38,751 nt of DNA from a virus, in IMG/VR virus record IMGVR_UViG_3300018954_000006, positions 1-38,751 of that record. The stretch is one strand, 5' to 3'. How positions within the stretch are numbered: position 1 is the first letter of the stretch; every line of letters begins with the position of its first letter. Under the pieces are notes generated by a model. The model was not told the origin of the DNA. It saw only the letters and a program-made list of their open reading frames with translations, and made no database searches. Shown one piece after another: positions 24,571 to 32,251 of this stretch. A program made the position numbers and the translations under genes.

Positions 24571-25252
24571 TCGGTTTACTGAACTTTCTTTGACAGTTCC
24601 CGCATTGATACTTTTGTCTCCCTTGACATATACCGTCTTTTCTTATCCAATGGGACAAACAATTAACACAAGTTAAATCTCGCCTGATGATCCGATTGAC
24701 AATAGTTGGCGAAATATCAGGATATTCGGGATTACGGGCAACGTATTCGTTATATTCCTTCAACCAGATGGTTTTACCTGCCCAGATCTCCCGAATATGT
24801 CGTGGATGTACTCCATATAATTTAGCGACTTCTTTTGACGGAACTTGACCTTTAAGTGGAAAAATTTCAAAAATTTGAGCTTCTGTCAACTTTGCAGCTG
24901 CGGCGTTTTCTCCTTTTGGGTGTCTATTCTTTGCAACTTTGTCTGCATGATTAACTTGATCGTCTCCGAGAAATATGTGTAAGGGATTGAAACAAGAAGG
25001 ATTGTCACATTTGTGACAGCAATGCAAATTATCTGGTATAGTTTGTTTCCAGTACAAAGAAAAAGCTGCTCGATGTACGTATACAACTTTTCCAATATCC
25101 GGATTTTGTACCTTGCCATATCCAGCGCTAGATTTTCCCCATTGCCACTCTACGCAATCGTCTGCAAAAACAAAAGTGTCAATAGCTTGCTTTAGCCAGT
25201 CCCATCGGGTTGTCTGTATATTTTTCAGCTGGTCTGTTACAATGTTAGTCAT
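24563..25252 (-). CDS. HNH endonuclease fused to an IS1 InsA-like zinc ribbon
   Basis: 229 residues. HNH_3-type core at residues about 50-100 (YVHRAAFSLYW, LHCCHKCDNPSCFNPLHIFLG). A helix-turn-helix lies near 125-160 (VPSKEVAKLYGVHPRHIREIW). The C-terminal 35 residues carry CVNC and CGNC pairs with QKYQC..C..KFS, the pattern of the InsA-type transposase zinc ribbon. The fusion suggests a homing endonuclease that acquired a transposon-type DNA-binding tail. Divergent from the RHH gene at 25367, which has its own consensus promoter. Confidence 0.82.
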   Translation of the reverse strand: MTNIVTDQLKNIQTTRWDWLKQAIDTFVFADDCVEWQWGKSSAGYGKVQNPDIGKVVYVHRAAFSLYWKQTIPDNLHCCHKCDNPSCFNPLHIFLGDDQVNHADKVAKNRHPKGENAAAAKLTEAQIFEIFPLKGQVPSKEVAKLYGVHPRHIREIWAGKTIWLKEYNEYVARNPEYPDISPTIVNRIIRRDLTCVNCLSHWIRKDGICQGRQKYQCGNCQRKFSKPIN

Positions 25253-25303
25253 GTTGTGTCCTATTTAATTAGGGTGTGTTAGCTGGTAGACTCAAGGGTT
25301 TTC

Positions 25304-25332
25304 TTGACAGCTCTCCATTTACCAGTTATATT
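25304..25332 (+). promoter_or_regulatory. Consensus promoter of the RHH gene at 25367
   Basis: TTGACA at 25304-25309, a 17-base spacer and TATATT at 25327-25332. The leader that follows (cattatacaccataaac, aaatag) matches that of the RHH gene at 1556 apart from a few bases. Confidence 0.85.
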
Positions 25333-25366
25333 CATTATACACCATAAACGCCAAATAGGAGCCAGA

Positions 25367-25735
25367 ATGTCACGGATTTCAGTTCGTTTCAGTGACAACG
25401 AAGACATCATACTCGCCAACTATTGTAAAAAGAATCGTCGCACCAAAAACGACGTAATTAGAGAACTGGTACGTTCGCTAGCAACAGCCGAGCAACAGCT
25501 GCCCGATGGCTGGCAAGAGAGCGAATTCAATGGAAAGGTTGTTGGAGAATATCGGGGTTATCGGATTAGAATTTATCCTCTTGCCCAAGGATTTGAAGGT
25601 GTTGCATATGATATTGAGACAAAAGGATATTTGCCGTTGTGTTCAGTGGATATTCCAATTTGGATACCCCACGACAACATTGGACTTGCCATCTCAAGAA
25701 TGAAAGATTTGATTGACCAGGAATTAGACTCATGA
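25367..25735 (+). CDS. Ribbon-helix-helix protein with C-terminal sensor-like domain
   Basis: 122 residues from ATG 25367 (GGAGCC upstream). N-terminal RHH (RISVRFSDNEDII, then TKNDVIRELVRSL) and a C-terminal domain (KVVGEYRGYRIRIYPLAQGFEG, AISRMKDLIDQEL). Closest relatives in the window are 25732 and 1556. Overlaps the next gene by ATGA, giving a tandem pair behind one strong promoter. Likely autoregulatory DNA-binding protein. Confidence 0.8.
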   Translation: MSRISVRFSDNEDIILANYCKKNRRTKNDVIRELVRSLATAEQQLPDGWQESEFNGKVVGEYRGYRIRIYPLAQGFEGVAYDIETKGYLPLCSVDIPIWIPHDNIGLAISRMKDLIDQELDS

Positions 25736-26109
25736 CATCTGAACCAATTTACTTACCCGACGAAGAAAACTTCATTCTCTCAGAATACTGTCGTCACAAT
25801 TGCACAACAAGAGGGGCGGTAGTAGCCGAATATGTGCGATCGTTGGCGGAAAGTTTACAAGAATTGCCGAAAGGATGGAGGTACAGGTTTAATGATTTTT
25901 CAAACACGAAAGTTATTGAAGGAGACTATCGGGGCTATTGGGTAAGGATAGATTCAATACAAGACGGGTTTACAGGGACAGCGTATAACCTACAAATAAC
26001 AAACGATTTGACCAATTGTCCGCCCAGTGTTTCAACCTGGATTAATGAACAGAATTCAGTTAACGCTGTCGCAAAAATGCAGTCTCTAATTGACAATGAG
26101 CTAGAATGA
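25732..26109 (+). CDS. Ribbon-helix-helix paralog, tandem with 25367
   Basis: 125 residues. Same two-domain plan as its neighbour (ILSEYCRHNCTTRGAVVAEYVRSL; IEGDYRGYWVRIDSIQDGF; VAKMQSLIDNEL). The N-terminal strand (PIYLPDEEN) lacks the basic residues seen in the paralogs, so DNA binding may differ and heterodimers are possible. Followed by a hairpin terminator. Confidence 0.75.
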   Translation: MTSEPIYLPDEENFILSEYCRHNCTTRGAVVAEYVRSLAESLQELPKGWRYRFNDFSNTKVIEGDYRGYWVRIDSIQDGFTGTAYNLQITNDLTNCPPSVSTWINEQNSVNAVAKMQSLIDNELE

Positions 26110-26133
26110 AGTCTTTTGAATAGCCACCTTCCT

Positions 26134-26159
26134 GCCGCGATAGCCCCTGCCGTCGCGGC
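26134..26159. terminator. Hairpin terminator between convergent genes
   Basis: gccgcga and tcgcggc arms (12-base loop) followed by tttt on the plus strand, between the RHH gene (stop 26109) and the candidate holin gene (stop 26170, opposite strand). Confidence 0.75.
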
Positions 26160-26169
26160 TTTTGTGCAT

Positions 26170-26451
26170 CTATGGATGTTGCTCGCCTTCTGGTTCACGA
26201 GGCAATTCGGGAGCTTCTGAGTTCATTCCACCCGTGACAATCGTGTCCGCTCGTTGGTTCTGTTGCATGCCTTGGAAAGCCCCCGCAGTGGCAGCAATAG
26301 AACCAACGAGAGCCGTTCCAAGTAACGTGTTGATGGGTTGGACGAAACGGTCGCTTCTGTCGCCTGGGACAAACGCTAGCACCACTGCACCGAGGACACA
26401 GGAGAAGACTGTTGAGACACCGAAGAGAAGGACGTGTTGAGATTGGTTCAT
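26170..26451 (-). CDS. Small two-pass membrane protein, candidate holin
   Basis: 93 residues from ATG 26451 (frame open to 26544). Two hydrophobic segments near residues 7-28 (HVLLFGVSTVFSCVLGAVVLAF) and 40-60 (TLLGTALVGSIAATAGAF), with a charged loop and hydrophilic C-terminus. Size and topology fit a class II holin, but no family motif supports it and the candidate lysin is 3.5 kb away. Confidence 0.55.
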   Translation of the reverse strand: MNQSQHVLLFGVSTVFSCVLGAVVLAFVPGDRSDRFVQPINTLLGTALVGSIAATAGAFQGMQQNQRADTIVTGGMNSEAPELPREPEGEQHP

Positions 26452-26670
26452 ATAGGGTTTTGAATAATGTTTTCCCCGCTGGTTAAGCTTCAATTGGGCA
26501 ATAGTAGTCCGAACACTCATGAGATTCCAACTATGGCTCACCAATCATGCTCTGAACAGGGGCAGGAGTCCTTTGTCACGTAATCACCAGAGTATACGTC
26601 CCAGCAATCCGTCAAGTTCGTCCAGCTTTCATTCTACCGCACAAAACCTAGTGTCAGTGCGGGATTTCTA
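26452..26670. other. Intergenic stretch left of the inverted repeat
   Basis: No credible gene. A hairpin ccgcac/gtgcgg lies at 26637-26662, just before the 94-bp repeat. Together with the next two entries it makes an 810-base gene-free interval. Confidence 0.6.
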
Positions 26671-26764
26671 GTAAATGGGAAAAGTCGATTTACTGTAAAT
26701 CGGGAAAGCCAATTTACTTATATACATAGAGTACATTACATAAAATAAGATCTAATTATCTCGC
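26671..26764 (-). repeat. 94-bp inverted repeat, right copy
   Basis: Reverse complement of 31-124 with one mismatch. Its palindrome reads cgatttactgtaaatcg at 26686-26702. Beyond its right end, the sequence keeps about 70 % similarity to bases 1-30 in inverted orientation. Confidence 0.93.
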
Positions 26765-26799
26765 TTAAAGCCTCGAACACAGCTAGTCGGTCAGGTTGA

Positions 26800-27180
26800 A
26801 GAAAGACTTCTCGTGAATCACGCGCTCGGTCGCTTGGGCTTAACCTCTTCACTAAGGTTACGAGGTCAGCCCGTCTCCGTCGCTGAATAGACTAGTCCTT
26901 GCTCGCGCCTCCGTACAAAGATTTAGATTTGTTCGCTATCGCTCACGAAGCAAAGCTGACCTGACTTACTATCATCGTCTTTGGATCTCGAACACGGGCT
27001 AGTCGCTACGAACGAAGACAGACACTTAAACTACCCGTGCTATTGAAGCTGGATCGGTGAAGATCATTAAATACGATTTCGCCACCGCAAATTTCGCCTC
27101 AGAGCCGCGCCGACTTCCTGACCACCCAATCCCACCACTTGCCCTGTAGATCTCGCTTCCTTCGCCTTGCAGCAGCCGCT
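26800..27180 (+). pseudogene. Decayed copy of the linker region of the 11521 gene
   Basis: Shares ordered blocks with 12060-12400: cactaaggtt (26850 vs 12090), gaacacgggctagt (26990 vs 12193), ctacccgtgc (27031 vs 12235), followed by a collinear stretch ending in aatacgattt and aatttcgcc. Spacing differs by indels and no frame remains open. It lies directly beside the right inverted-repeat copy. Confidence 0.7.
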
Positions 27181-27261
27181 GAGGTGACGTGTGGTTTATG
27201 TTGTCTCTCCAAGTATTGATAGGTTATTCTTTAGAAACAAAATCACATTTCAATTCAATTT

Positions 27262-27489
27262 ATGAACAGCCATGAAATTCAACAGTATGTTCATTTGAAA
27301 ACTGAAGCCGCTTTAGCTAGACTCGCGCTACAAAGGCTATGCCAACAATATGGATTAGATATTGATTCGGAGACTTACGACCATTTGGATTTGAAAGATT
27401 TGTGTAAAACGATGGAGGATTTGCAACAAGAAGCTATCGAATATGCTGATAACATTTTGAATATGGCTAAGACTATTAGCCAATCCTAG
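27262..27489 (+). CDS. Small helical protein of unknown function
   Basis: 75 residues, helical and acidic (ALARLALQRLCQQYGLDID; KTMEDLQQEAIEYADNIL). Its end overlaps the convergent gpL gene by 14 bases. No strong ribosome site. Not recognised. Confidence 0.55.
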   Translation: MNSHEIQQYVHLKTEAALARLALQRLCQQYGLDIDSETYDHLDLKDLCKTMEDLQQEAIEYADNILNMAKTISQS

Positions 27490-28162
27490 TGAGACTGGGG
27501 AATGCACCTGTTGGCAACACTGCATTAGCCCCGAAACGTAGCTTGCAGTCCTTCAGGGTCTTTCCACAGGCGGCTAAAGGTGACCCTAACGGCACTGGGT
27601 TGCCTCTGGCGTCCCATTCTGCGGTGCCAGCGTAGGGGCATTCGGGGAGAAACCTATAACGAAACGGGCACTTATTAAGGCATAGCTGAGTCGGCAGCCG
27701 TGTCTCTAATAACTCCAAGCTGGAAACTAACTCAAAACTAACTCCTACACCAGGAACCATCTCTTTGATGTGCGAGATTTGAAACTTCTGGACAGGTTTA
27801 GTAGCAGCCGGGTTGGGTGCAATACCATCATCAAGGTTTTGACGAAGCACTTGCCGAATTGTTATCCATGCACCTGCAAGACCGTCGCCAAAGTAATCTA
27901 CAAGTCCGCTGATTATCAATGAATCTTCTGTAGTTGCGTCGGAAACACTAAGCGTTGGAACAGGTAATTGTCCTGTATTAGTCATTTCAAGTCCATCTAT
28001 GCTGCATGCAAGAGGCAAATAAGAAACTCCATCGAACAAAACGCCGTCATTCGCTGTGAACGAGAAGGTGTCGTATGGACTGCTTTTGTTAAAGTTGGTC
28101 ATGTCGAAGAGCAAAAGCTCCGCGTCGTTGGCAAGGTTTTGGAGTGAGGCTATATTACTCAT
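27476..28162 (-). CDS. Phage minor tail protein L
   Basis: 228 residues from ATG 28162, which overlaps the upstream gene's stop (ATGA). Matches lambda gpL: N-terminal beta domain with FDGVSYLPLACSIDGLEMTNTGQLPVPTLSVS, and a C-terminal cysteine set at residues about 165, 175, 199 and 206 (KCPFRYRFLPECPY, then ACGKTLKDC). Lambda gpL coordinates a 4Fe-4S cluster with equivalent spacing; an extra Cys is at 161. Part of the tail tip. Confidence 0.92.
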   Translation of the reverse strand: MSNIASLQNLANDAELLLFDMTNFNKSSPYDTFSFTANDGVLFDGVSYLPLACSIDGLEMTNTGQLPVPTLSVSDATTEDSLIISGLVDYFGDGLAGAWITIRQVLRQNLDDGIAPNPAATKPVQKFQISHIKEMVPGVGVSFELVSSLELLETRLPTQLCLNKCPFRYRFLPECPYAGTAEWDARGNPVPLGSPLAACGKTLKDCKLRFGANAVLPTGAFPSLTRIG

Positions 28163-28542
28163 AGTGCTGCGCGAAAAGATTGCGTTAATGTCCCCGAAAA
28201 CGTCCACATAACCCCGTCCTCACACCCCCGTACCGTCGCTGGACTTGCCTGATTGATCGTGTATTCCTTGCAAGTCCACAGCCGCCCTCGCAGCTCTGGT
28301 GGGGCATTTGAAGGGAATCTGAACGGGAAGATTCCCCGACGTTCCTTCAGAAAAGTCTCCATCTCACCCCCATTCCCGATAAGCTGATTGACAGCCACAC
28401 TCATCTTCACCGAGTTCAATCCAGGACTGACTCGACTCTGAAGAAGCCCCGGCTCCTTCTGCTGCTCAAGCGTTCTTACGTCACATTCGTAAGTGATTGT
28501 TGTACCATAGGCAAGGGTTAGAGGGATGACAGGGTATGACAT
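28159..28542 (-). CDS. Phage minor tail protein M-like
   Basis: 127 residues. TITYECDVRTLEQQKEPGLLQSRVSPGLNSVKMSV near the start, then FLKERRGIFPFRFPSNAPPELRGRLWTCKEYTI and TFSGTLTQSF follow the LambdaM layout (RG..PF, then a C.E..I strand and TF...L). Translationally coupled to gpL through ATGA, as in lambda (M then L). More diverged than the two M domains at 9390 and 5642. Confidence 0.82.
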   Translation of the reverse strand: MSYPVIPLTLAYGTTITYECDVRTLEQQKEPGLLQSRVSPGLNSVKMSVAVNQLIGNGGEMETFLKERRGIFPFRFPSNAPPELRGRLWTCKEYTINQASPATVRGCEDGVMWTFSGTLTQSFRAAL

Positions 28543-28657
28543 GAGTGGTCAGTGATTATTTCAGCTATCAGTGTAATTGGACATAGGTGGTCGTATGAGC
28601 GGATTGACACGCAGACTGAAGATTGTTAGAGTGGGTATTACAGAATTAGGTTAAATC

Positions 28658-28894
28658 ATGAACGAAAATTTGCGAGATTGGTTAGTTGTATTGGGCATAT
28701 CGGTAATTGAGGTGACTTTTGATTTAAGTATTCTCGCCTTGTATGCCTAATGTAGTCAAAGTATCTGGAACAATGTAGTGACAGAAGTGTTCAGAGCAAA
28801 CTCGTTAACCTATTTGCAATCGTTCTGTTTGCTAGGTTTACTAAGTATTATCGTAGGATTCCTGCCAAGATTTAATAGCTACCAAAAAAACTGA
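28658..28894 (+). pseudogene. Small membrane ORF interrupted by one in-frame TAA
   Basis: From ATG 28658 a 30-residue hydrophobic peptide (DWLVVLGISVIEVTFDLSIL) ends at TAA 28748-28750. The same frame then continues for 48 codons to TGA 28892, including a second hydrophobic segment (YLQSFCLLGLLSIIVGFLP) reachable from GTG 28778. One nonsense change in a 79-codon two-pass membrane protein is the simplest reading. Two separate short genes remain possible. Confidence 0.55.
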
Positions 28895-28898
28895 CATT

Positions 28899-29159
28899 AT
28901 GAATAAGTCACTCGCCGCCATAGTCGTACTTTTGCTCTGCACAAGCTGCGCCCCATCCGAAGTCTTTACTAAATCAGAGCAAACAATTGCTGACCAGGGG
29001 TATTCCCAAATTCAATACGAAGGTTGGGCTTGGTTTTCTTGCGGAGAAGAGGATCAATTTGCCCTTAAATATTCAGCTATAGCTCGCTCTGGTCGTCCAG
29101 TGATATTAGCGGTTTGCTCTGGTTGGTTTAAAGGTGTAACACTCAGAACAATTAAATAG
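28899..29159 (+). CDS. Small lipoprotein
   Basis: 86 residues. Type II signal: MNKS, hydrophobic LAAIVVLLL, then lipobox LCTSC with Cys 17 as the probable lipidated residue. The mature part is small with W-rich YEGWAWFSCGEEDQFA and two further cysteines. Phage-encoded lipoproteins often mediate superinfection exclusion or are o-spanins; neither is proven here. Starts 4 bases after the interrupted membrane ORF. Confidence 0.72.
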   Translation: MNKSLAAIVVLLLCTSCAPSEVFTKSEQTIADQGYSQIQYEGWAWFSCGEEDQFALKYSAIARSGRPVILAVCSGWFKGVTLRTIK

Positions 29160-29167
29160 GATGTATC

Positions 29168-29365
29168 ATGCCAGACCCAATAACCCGCACCGAAGAAGAA
29201 CGTGGTCGGACACGAAATAATGAGAATGGTTATCATTATCCGACTCCTCAGCAAGACATCATTCATAAAGTAACAACCCACTGGACACGTATGGGTCGAT
29301 TCGACGTTACAGACCTGTCCGATGAGACTGACGGGCACGGTTATCCCATATTCCCTTTGGAATAG
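29168..29365 (+). CDS. Small hydrophilic protein of unknown function
   Basis: 65 residues, hydrophilic, rich in T, R, D and E, probably partly disordered. Starts 8 bases after the lipoprotein stop, so probably co-transcribed. Not recognised. Confidence 0.55.
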   Translation: MPDPITRTEEERGRTRNNENGYHYPTPQQDIIHKVTTHWTRMGRFDVTDLSDETDGHGYPIFPLE

Positions 29366-29433
29366 ACAAAAGTCCACAACTGTTTAACTTGTGTTTGCGA
29401 TAGAATGCAATAGTAATTTACAAGTAAAACCAA

Positions 29434-29652
29434 ATGTCTGAGAGCAAAGCCTACAAACTATCTCCCGAAGCCGAAAAGCTTGCAGAGTCAAACCCCGATC
29501 TATTTGCACTACTTCAATCTTCCGAAAAGTCTCCTGAAGAGCTACAGGAGCAGCTACAGCAGTTCATGGAAACCGAAGGTATCCAGATGTCACCTGAGAC
29601 GCTAATGTCTGAGATTCGTCGGTTGGCAGTGCAGGCACCACCCAGAGGTTAG
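29434..29652 (+). CDS. Small acidic helical protein of unknown function
   Basis: 72 residues, predicted all-helical and acidic (EKSPEELQEQLQQFMETEG). Overlaps the end of the convergent GIY-YIG-like gene by 4 bases. Not recognised. Confidence 0.6.
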   Translation: MSESKAYKLSPEAEKLAESNPDLFALLQSSEKSPEELQEQLQQFMETEGIQMSPETLMSEIRRLAVQAPPRG

Positions 29653-29966
29653 GCTGCAATGTTTAGTTTAATCGGCTCAATGATTGTATTTTGAAGATCT
29701 TTAAATGTGTTGATTATCTGAACCACATCATCATCGTTTAAATTGAAAAACTCGCCCCGACGCTGACGTTTGCCCCCGTACTTCTGATGCAATTGCTTCT
29801 CTAGTAACCGGGGGTTAAAGCAATAACAACTATCGACCATTACTAAAGGCTTTGGATATGTCCGCTGTAGCTGCAATAGCCGCTTATGAGCAGACTTCCC
29901 AAAGCCTATCTTGTAAATGTTCAAGTCTCTGTACCAAAAAAGATAGCAATAGCCCCAAATGTCCAC
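29649..29966 (-). CDS. T5orf172/GIY-YIG-like protein
   Basis: 105 residues. GYCYLFWYRDLNIYKIGFGKSAHKRLLQLQRTYPKPLVMVD fits the T5orf172 branch of the GIY-YIG superfamily (YiyK.G.s..v..R...l). LLEKQLHQKYGGKRQRRGEFFNL is the following conserved helix with the Glu. These nucleases are frequent free-standing or fused phage proteins. Directly downstream of the Gp49/lysin-like gene. Confidence 0.75.
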   Translation of the reverse strand: MDIWGYCYLFWYRDLNIYKIGFGKSAHKRLLQLQRTYPKPLVMVDSCYCFNPRLLEKQLHQKYGGKRQRRGEFFNLNDDDVVQIINTFKDLQNTIIEPIKLNIAA

Positions 29967-30005
29967 GTTAGATTCTTTGCCAAATAGTTAATAAAATCAT
30001 CTTAA

Positions 30006-31238
30006 CTAATTTGGGAACTTCTTGATTAAATCATCACCCGGAATAATGGTTGTAGAAAAGACATAATCCCTATTTTTCTGGTAATCTTTGTCTTGCTTCA
30101 CAATCTTCATGAATGTGCGATGACCGTCTCGTGTTCTGCCTACGAGGCATCCGGCACTCCAGCGACCTACAGCATCTACAGGAGAGTCGCCGCCCCAATG
30201 CTGATTAATACCAAAGTCATATCCCGTAAATAGTTTATCACCAATACGACTAAAATCTTGGTTTAAGTCTCGACAAACCGTTACATTGTCATATTGCACT
30301 AGGGCTTCGTGTGGATCTGCGACTCCGTGGTAGCCAACTTGCCATGCATGATATTGCCCGAACTGAATACGGGCGCATCCATTGGCATTCATTGGGTTGT
30401 GAGTGTAGAAGTATCCCGGTTCAGTTGTGGCTTCCCAAATGCCTAGGATCTCTGGCTTTTCACCTCGATACTCAAACACGCATCGGATATCGTTGAACCA
30501 GTTGGGACTGTCATCATTCAAAGTCCCATCAGGATTCATACCTTCGATGTAAACAATGTTACGCTTACCTTCAGCAGTATGGACTTGATATCCCTTCAGC
30601 TTCATATAGGCAATAATCTTGTCAACCAGTCGCTTAGGTTTAGCTTCAGGCTCTTTAGTTGTTGCGGGAGCTGCTGCTACAGTCGCTTTAAATTTTGTCT
30701 CAATTGGTTGTTGCTCTTTAGGTGTGTCTCGCCATAAGTGCTGAAATTCTGCCAGCACTTCGGGCGCTAAATACTTTTCTAAAGTTGCGATCGCCTTCTG
30801 TTGATGCGGCAGATCGTTGAAATATCTGTATGTGTTGAGTAGGAAAGATTGAGAGGGGGTCTTGCTCGTGGGCGGCGTTGTGTTCGTTGCACTCAACGGC
30901 ACTGCCAGGGCAGGCTCCAGGCTACTTACTCCCCTCTTTTGCTCACTAGGAGCACCTGATTGCTGAAGCCCTTCATTTGTCATTGTAGCAAACTCTAGTT
31001 GCTTTCGGTAACCTTCAAGCTGCCAAAGTTGACGGGCGGCATCTTTTCGACAATAATCTCGACCCACTTCAACATCAAAGTTACTAGGGTCAACCATTGC
31101 TGCTCTGCCGCAAACAGTATAACCAGATGGTAATTTATAACTTACTAGAGTTTCTTTCCCGTCCCAGAAAATATGCTCCTGCGTTTCTGCGGCGTCCAGC
31201 AGTGCATCAATCTCTTCTTGCGTAACCGTAATTTTCAT
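30006..31238 (-). CDS. Gp49-like N-terminus fused to a lysin-like C-terminal domain
   Basis: 410 residues. Residues about 1-75 fit the phage Gp49-like domain (VTQEEIDALLDAAETQEHIFWDGK, then GYTVCGRAAMVDPSNFD...GR..CRKDAARQLWQLEGY). Residues 75-200 are a low-complexity linker. Residues about 205-405 form a globular domain with FGINQHWGGDSPVDAVGRWSAGCLVGR, similar to the H...G...S.GC core of YkuD-type or related cell-wall enzymes. A peptidoglycan-active endolysin role is inferred. Candidate catalytic residues are the His near 344 and Cys near 359, approximate positions. No signal peptide. Confidence 0.68.
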   Translation of the reverse strand: MKITVTQEEIDALLDAAETQEHIFWDGKETLVSYKLPSGYTVCGRAAMVDPSNFDVEVGRDYCRKDAARQLWQLEGYRKQLEFATMTNEGLQQSGAPSEQKRGVSSLEPALAVPLSATNTTPPTSKTPSQSFLLNTYRYFNDLPHQQKAIATLEKYLAPEVLAEFQHLWRDTPKEQQPIETKFKATVAAAPATTKEPEAKPKRLVDKIIAYMKLKGYQVHTAEGKRNIVYIEGMNPDGTLNDDSPNWFNDIRCVFEYRGEKPEILGIWEATTEPGYFYTHNPMNANGCARIQFGQYHAWQVGYHGVADPHEALVQYDNVTVCRDLNQDFSRIGDKLFTGYDFGINQHWGGDSPVDAVGRWSAGCLVGRTRDGHRTFMKIVKQDKDYQKNRDYVFSTTIIPGDDLIKKFPN

Positions 31239-31361
31239 CTAAATAATTGTGATAACAACCACTGTATTCTAACGCAATCAAGAGTAAGCTTATGTGAGTT
31301 ATTGCGGCATAAGACGGCAAATGATATGATGAGTGGGTATTGAATGGTAAATGAAACGAAC

Positions 31362-31904
31362 ATGGAACAAGTAATTTTTGAAACACCTTGGATTAAGGTC
31401 AAACGTACACCAAAAGGATTTGACTATTTAGAGCGCAAAGGAGTAGATAGCGTTGCAATATTTCTAATTCGACAACGAAGACCCGGCAAGGTTGAAGTCC
31501 TAATTCGGTTTCAGCCGCTTTCTGTACACAATGTTGATATAGACGATCAGCAAAAACTTTTCCCCTGTCCGGTAACAGGTGGAATTGAAGAGATGGAACC
31601 CAGATTCTACTGTGCTCTTCGGAAAGTAGAAGAAGAGACTGGTTATCAATTAAACCCAGACGCCCTTCATCATCTAACGACATATATTGTCGGCACACAG
31701 ACAAACGAAAGAGTCTACCTGTACATGGCAGATGTCACTGGCTATCTTGAGCCAACAGATGCAACTAATGATGGGTCATATTTCGAGTCGGTCAGCCGCA
31801 ATGAATGGAGAGATGTTGAAGAGTTGAAGGATTACGAATATGTAGCCTGTCAACTGGGTTATCACCTTATCAAGGCTCGATTAACTCAGAAGGTTTGTTG
31901 CTAG
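31362..31904 (+). CDS. Nudix hydrolase
   Basis: 180 residues from ATG 31362, which sits in the start cassette aatgaaacgaacATGg. The Nudix box spans residues 73-95: G73, E79, R87, then K88-V-E-E91-E92-T-G94. The usual Glu after Arg is Lys here, while the two metal-binding glutamates remain. Nudix enzymes hydrolyse nucleoside diphosphate derivatives; substrate here is unknown. Overlaps a possible short minus-strand ORF. Confidence 0.85.
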   Translation: MEQVIFETPWIKVKRTPKGFDYLERKGVDSVAIFLIRQRRPGKVEVLIRFQPLSVHNVDIDDQQKLFPCPVTGGIEEMEPRFYCALRKVEEETGYQLNPDALHHLTTYIVGTQTNERVYLYMADVTGYLEPTDATNDGSYFESVSRNEWRDVEELKDYEYVACQLGYHLIKARLTQKVCC

Positions 31905-32019
31905 GTTTCCAAGGGGTTGCGCAGTAGTAGCCAAGGGTACAGTCGTACCAAACGAAAAACCGACGATGCAGTAGACGGGCAACTTTTTCAATGTGATTGC
32001 AAACTTCAGCTTTACTCAT
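31870..32019 (-). CDS. Possible short ORF, 49 residues
   Basis: Begins MSKAEVCNHIEKVARLLHRRFF and contains aromatic WYDCTLGYYCATPW. Overlaps the end of the Nudix gene by 35 bases. No clear ribosome site. Weakly supported. Confidence 0.3.
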   Translation of the reverse strand: MSKAEVCNHIEKVARLLHRRFFVWYDCTLGYYCATPWKPSNKPSELIEP

Positions 32020-32039
32020 AACACCAATAGAGGTTTCTT

Positions 32040-32177
32040 ATGATTCTACCTGCTTACATCTATCTTCCGCAACAAACCATTCGTAACTTAAGCGTTCACA
32101 AGAAAACCAAAGCCAACAATAGCAAAAGCGTTTGGTGTACCCGTTGTGACAATTGGATAGCTGATTGCGTCTGTTAA
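32040..32177 (+). CDS. Possible small cysteine protein, 45 residues
   Basis: Begins MILPAYIYLPQQ and ends VWCTRCDNWIADCVC, with CTRC and CVC that could bind zinc. AGAGG lies about 7 bases upstream of the ATG. Too short for confident assignment. Confidence 0.45.
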   Translation: MILPAYIYLPQQTIRNLSVHKKTKANNSKSVWCTRCDNWIADCVC

Positions 32178-32251
32178 TATAGTTTTAGCCAGCTATCGTT
32201 GCTTGAGTGGGCGATAGCTGGCTGTAGAAAGTGTAACAAGGAGATTGTAGC

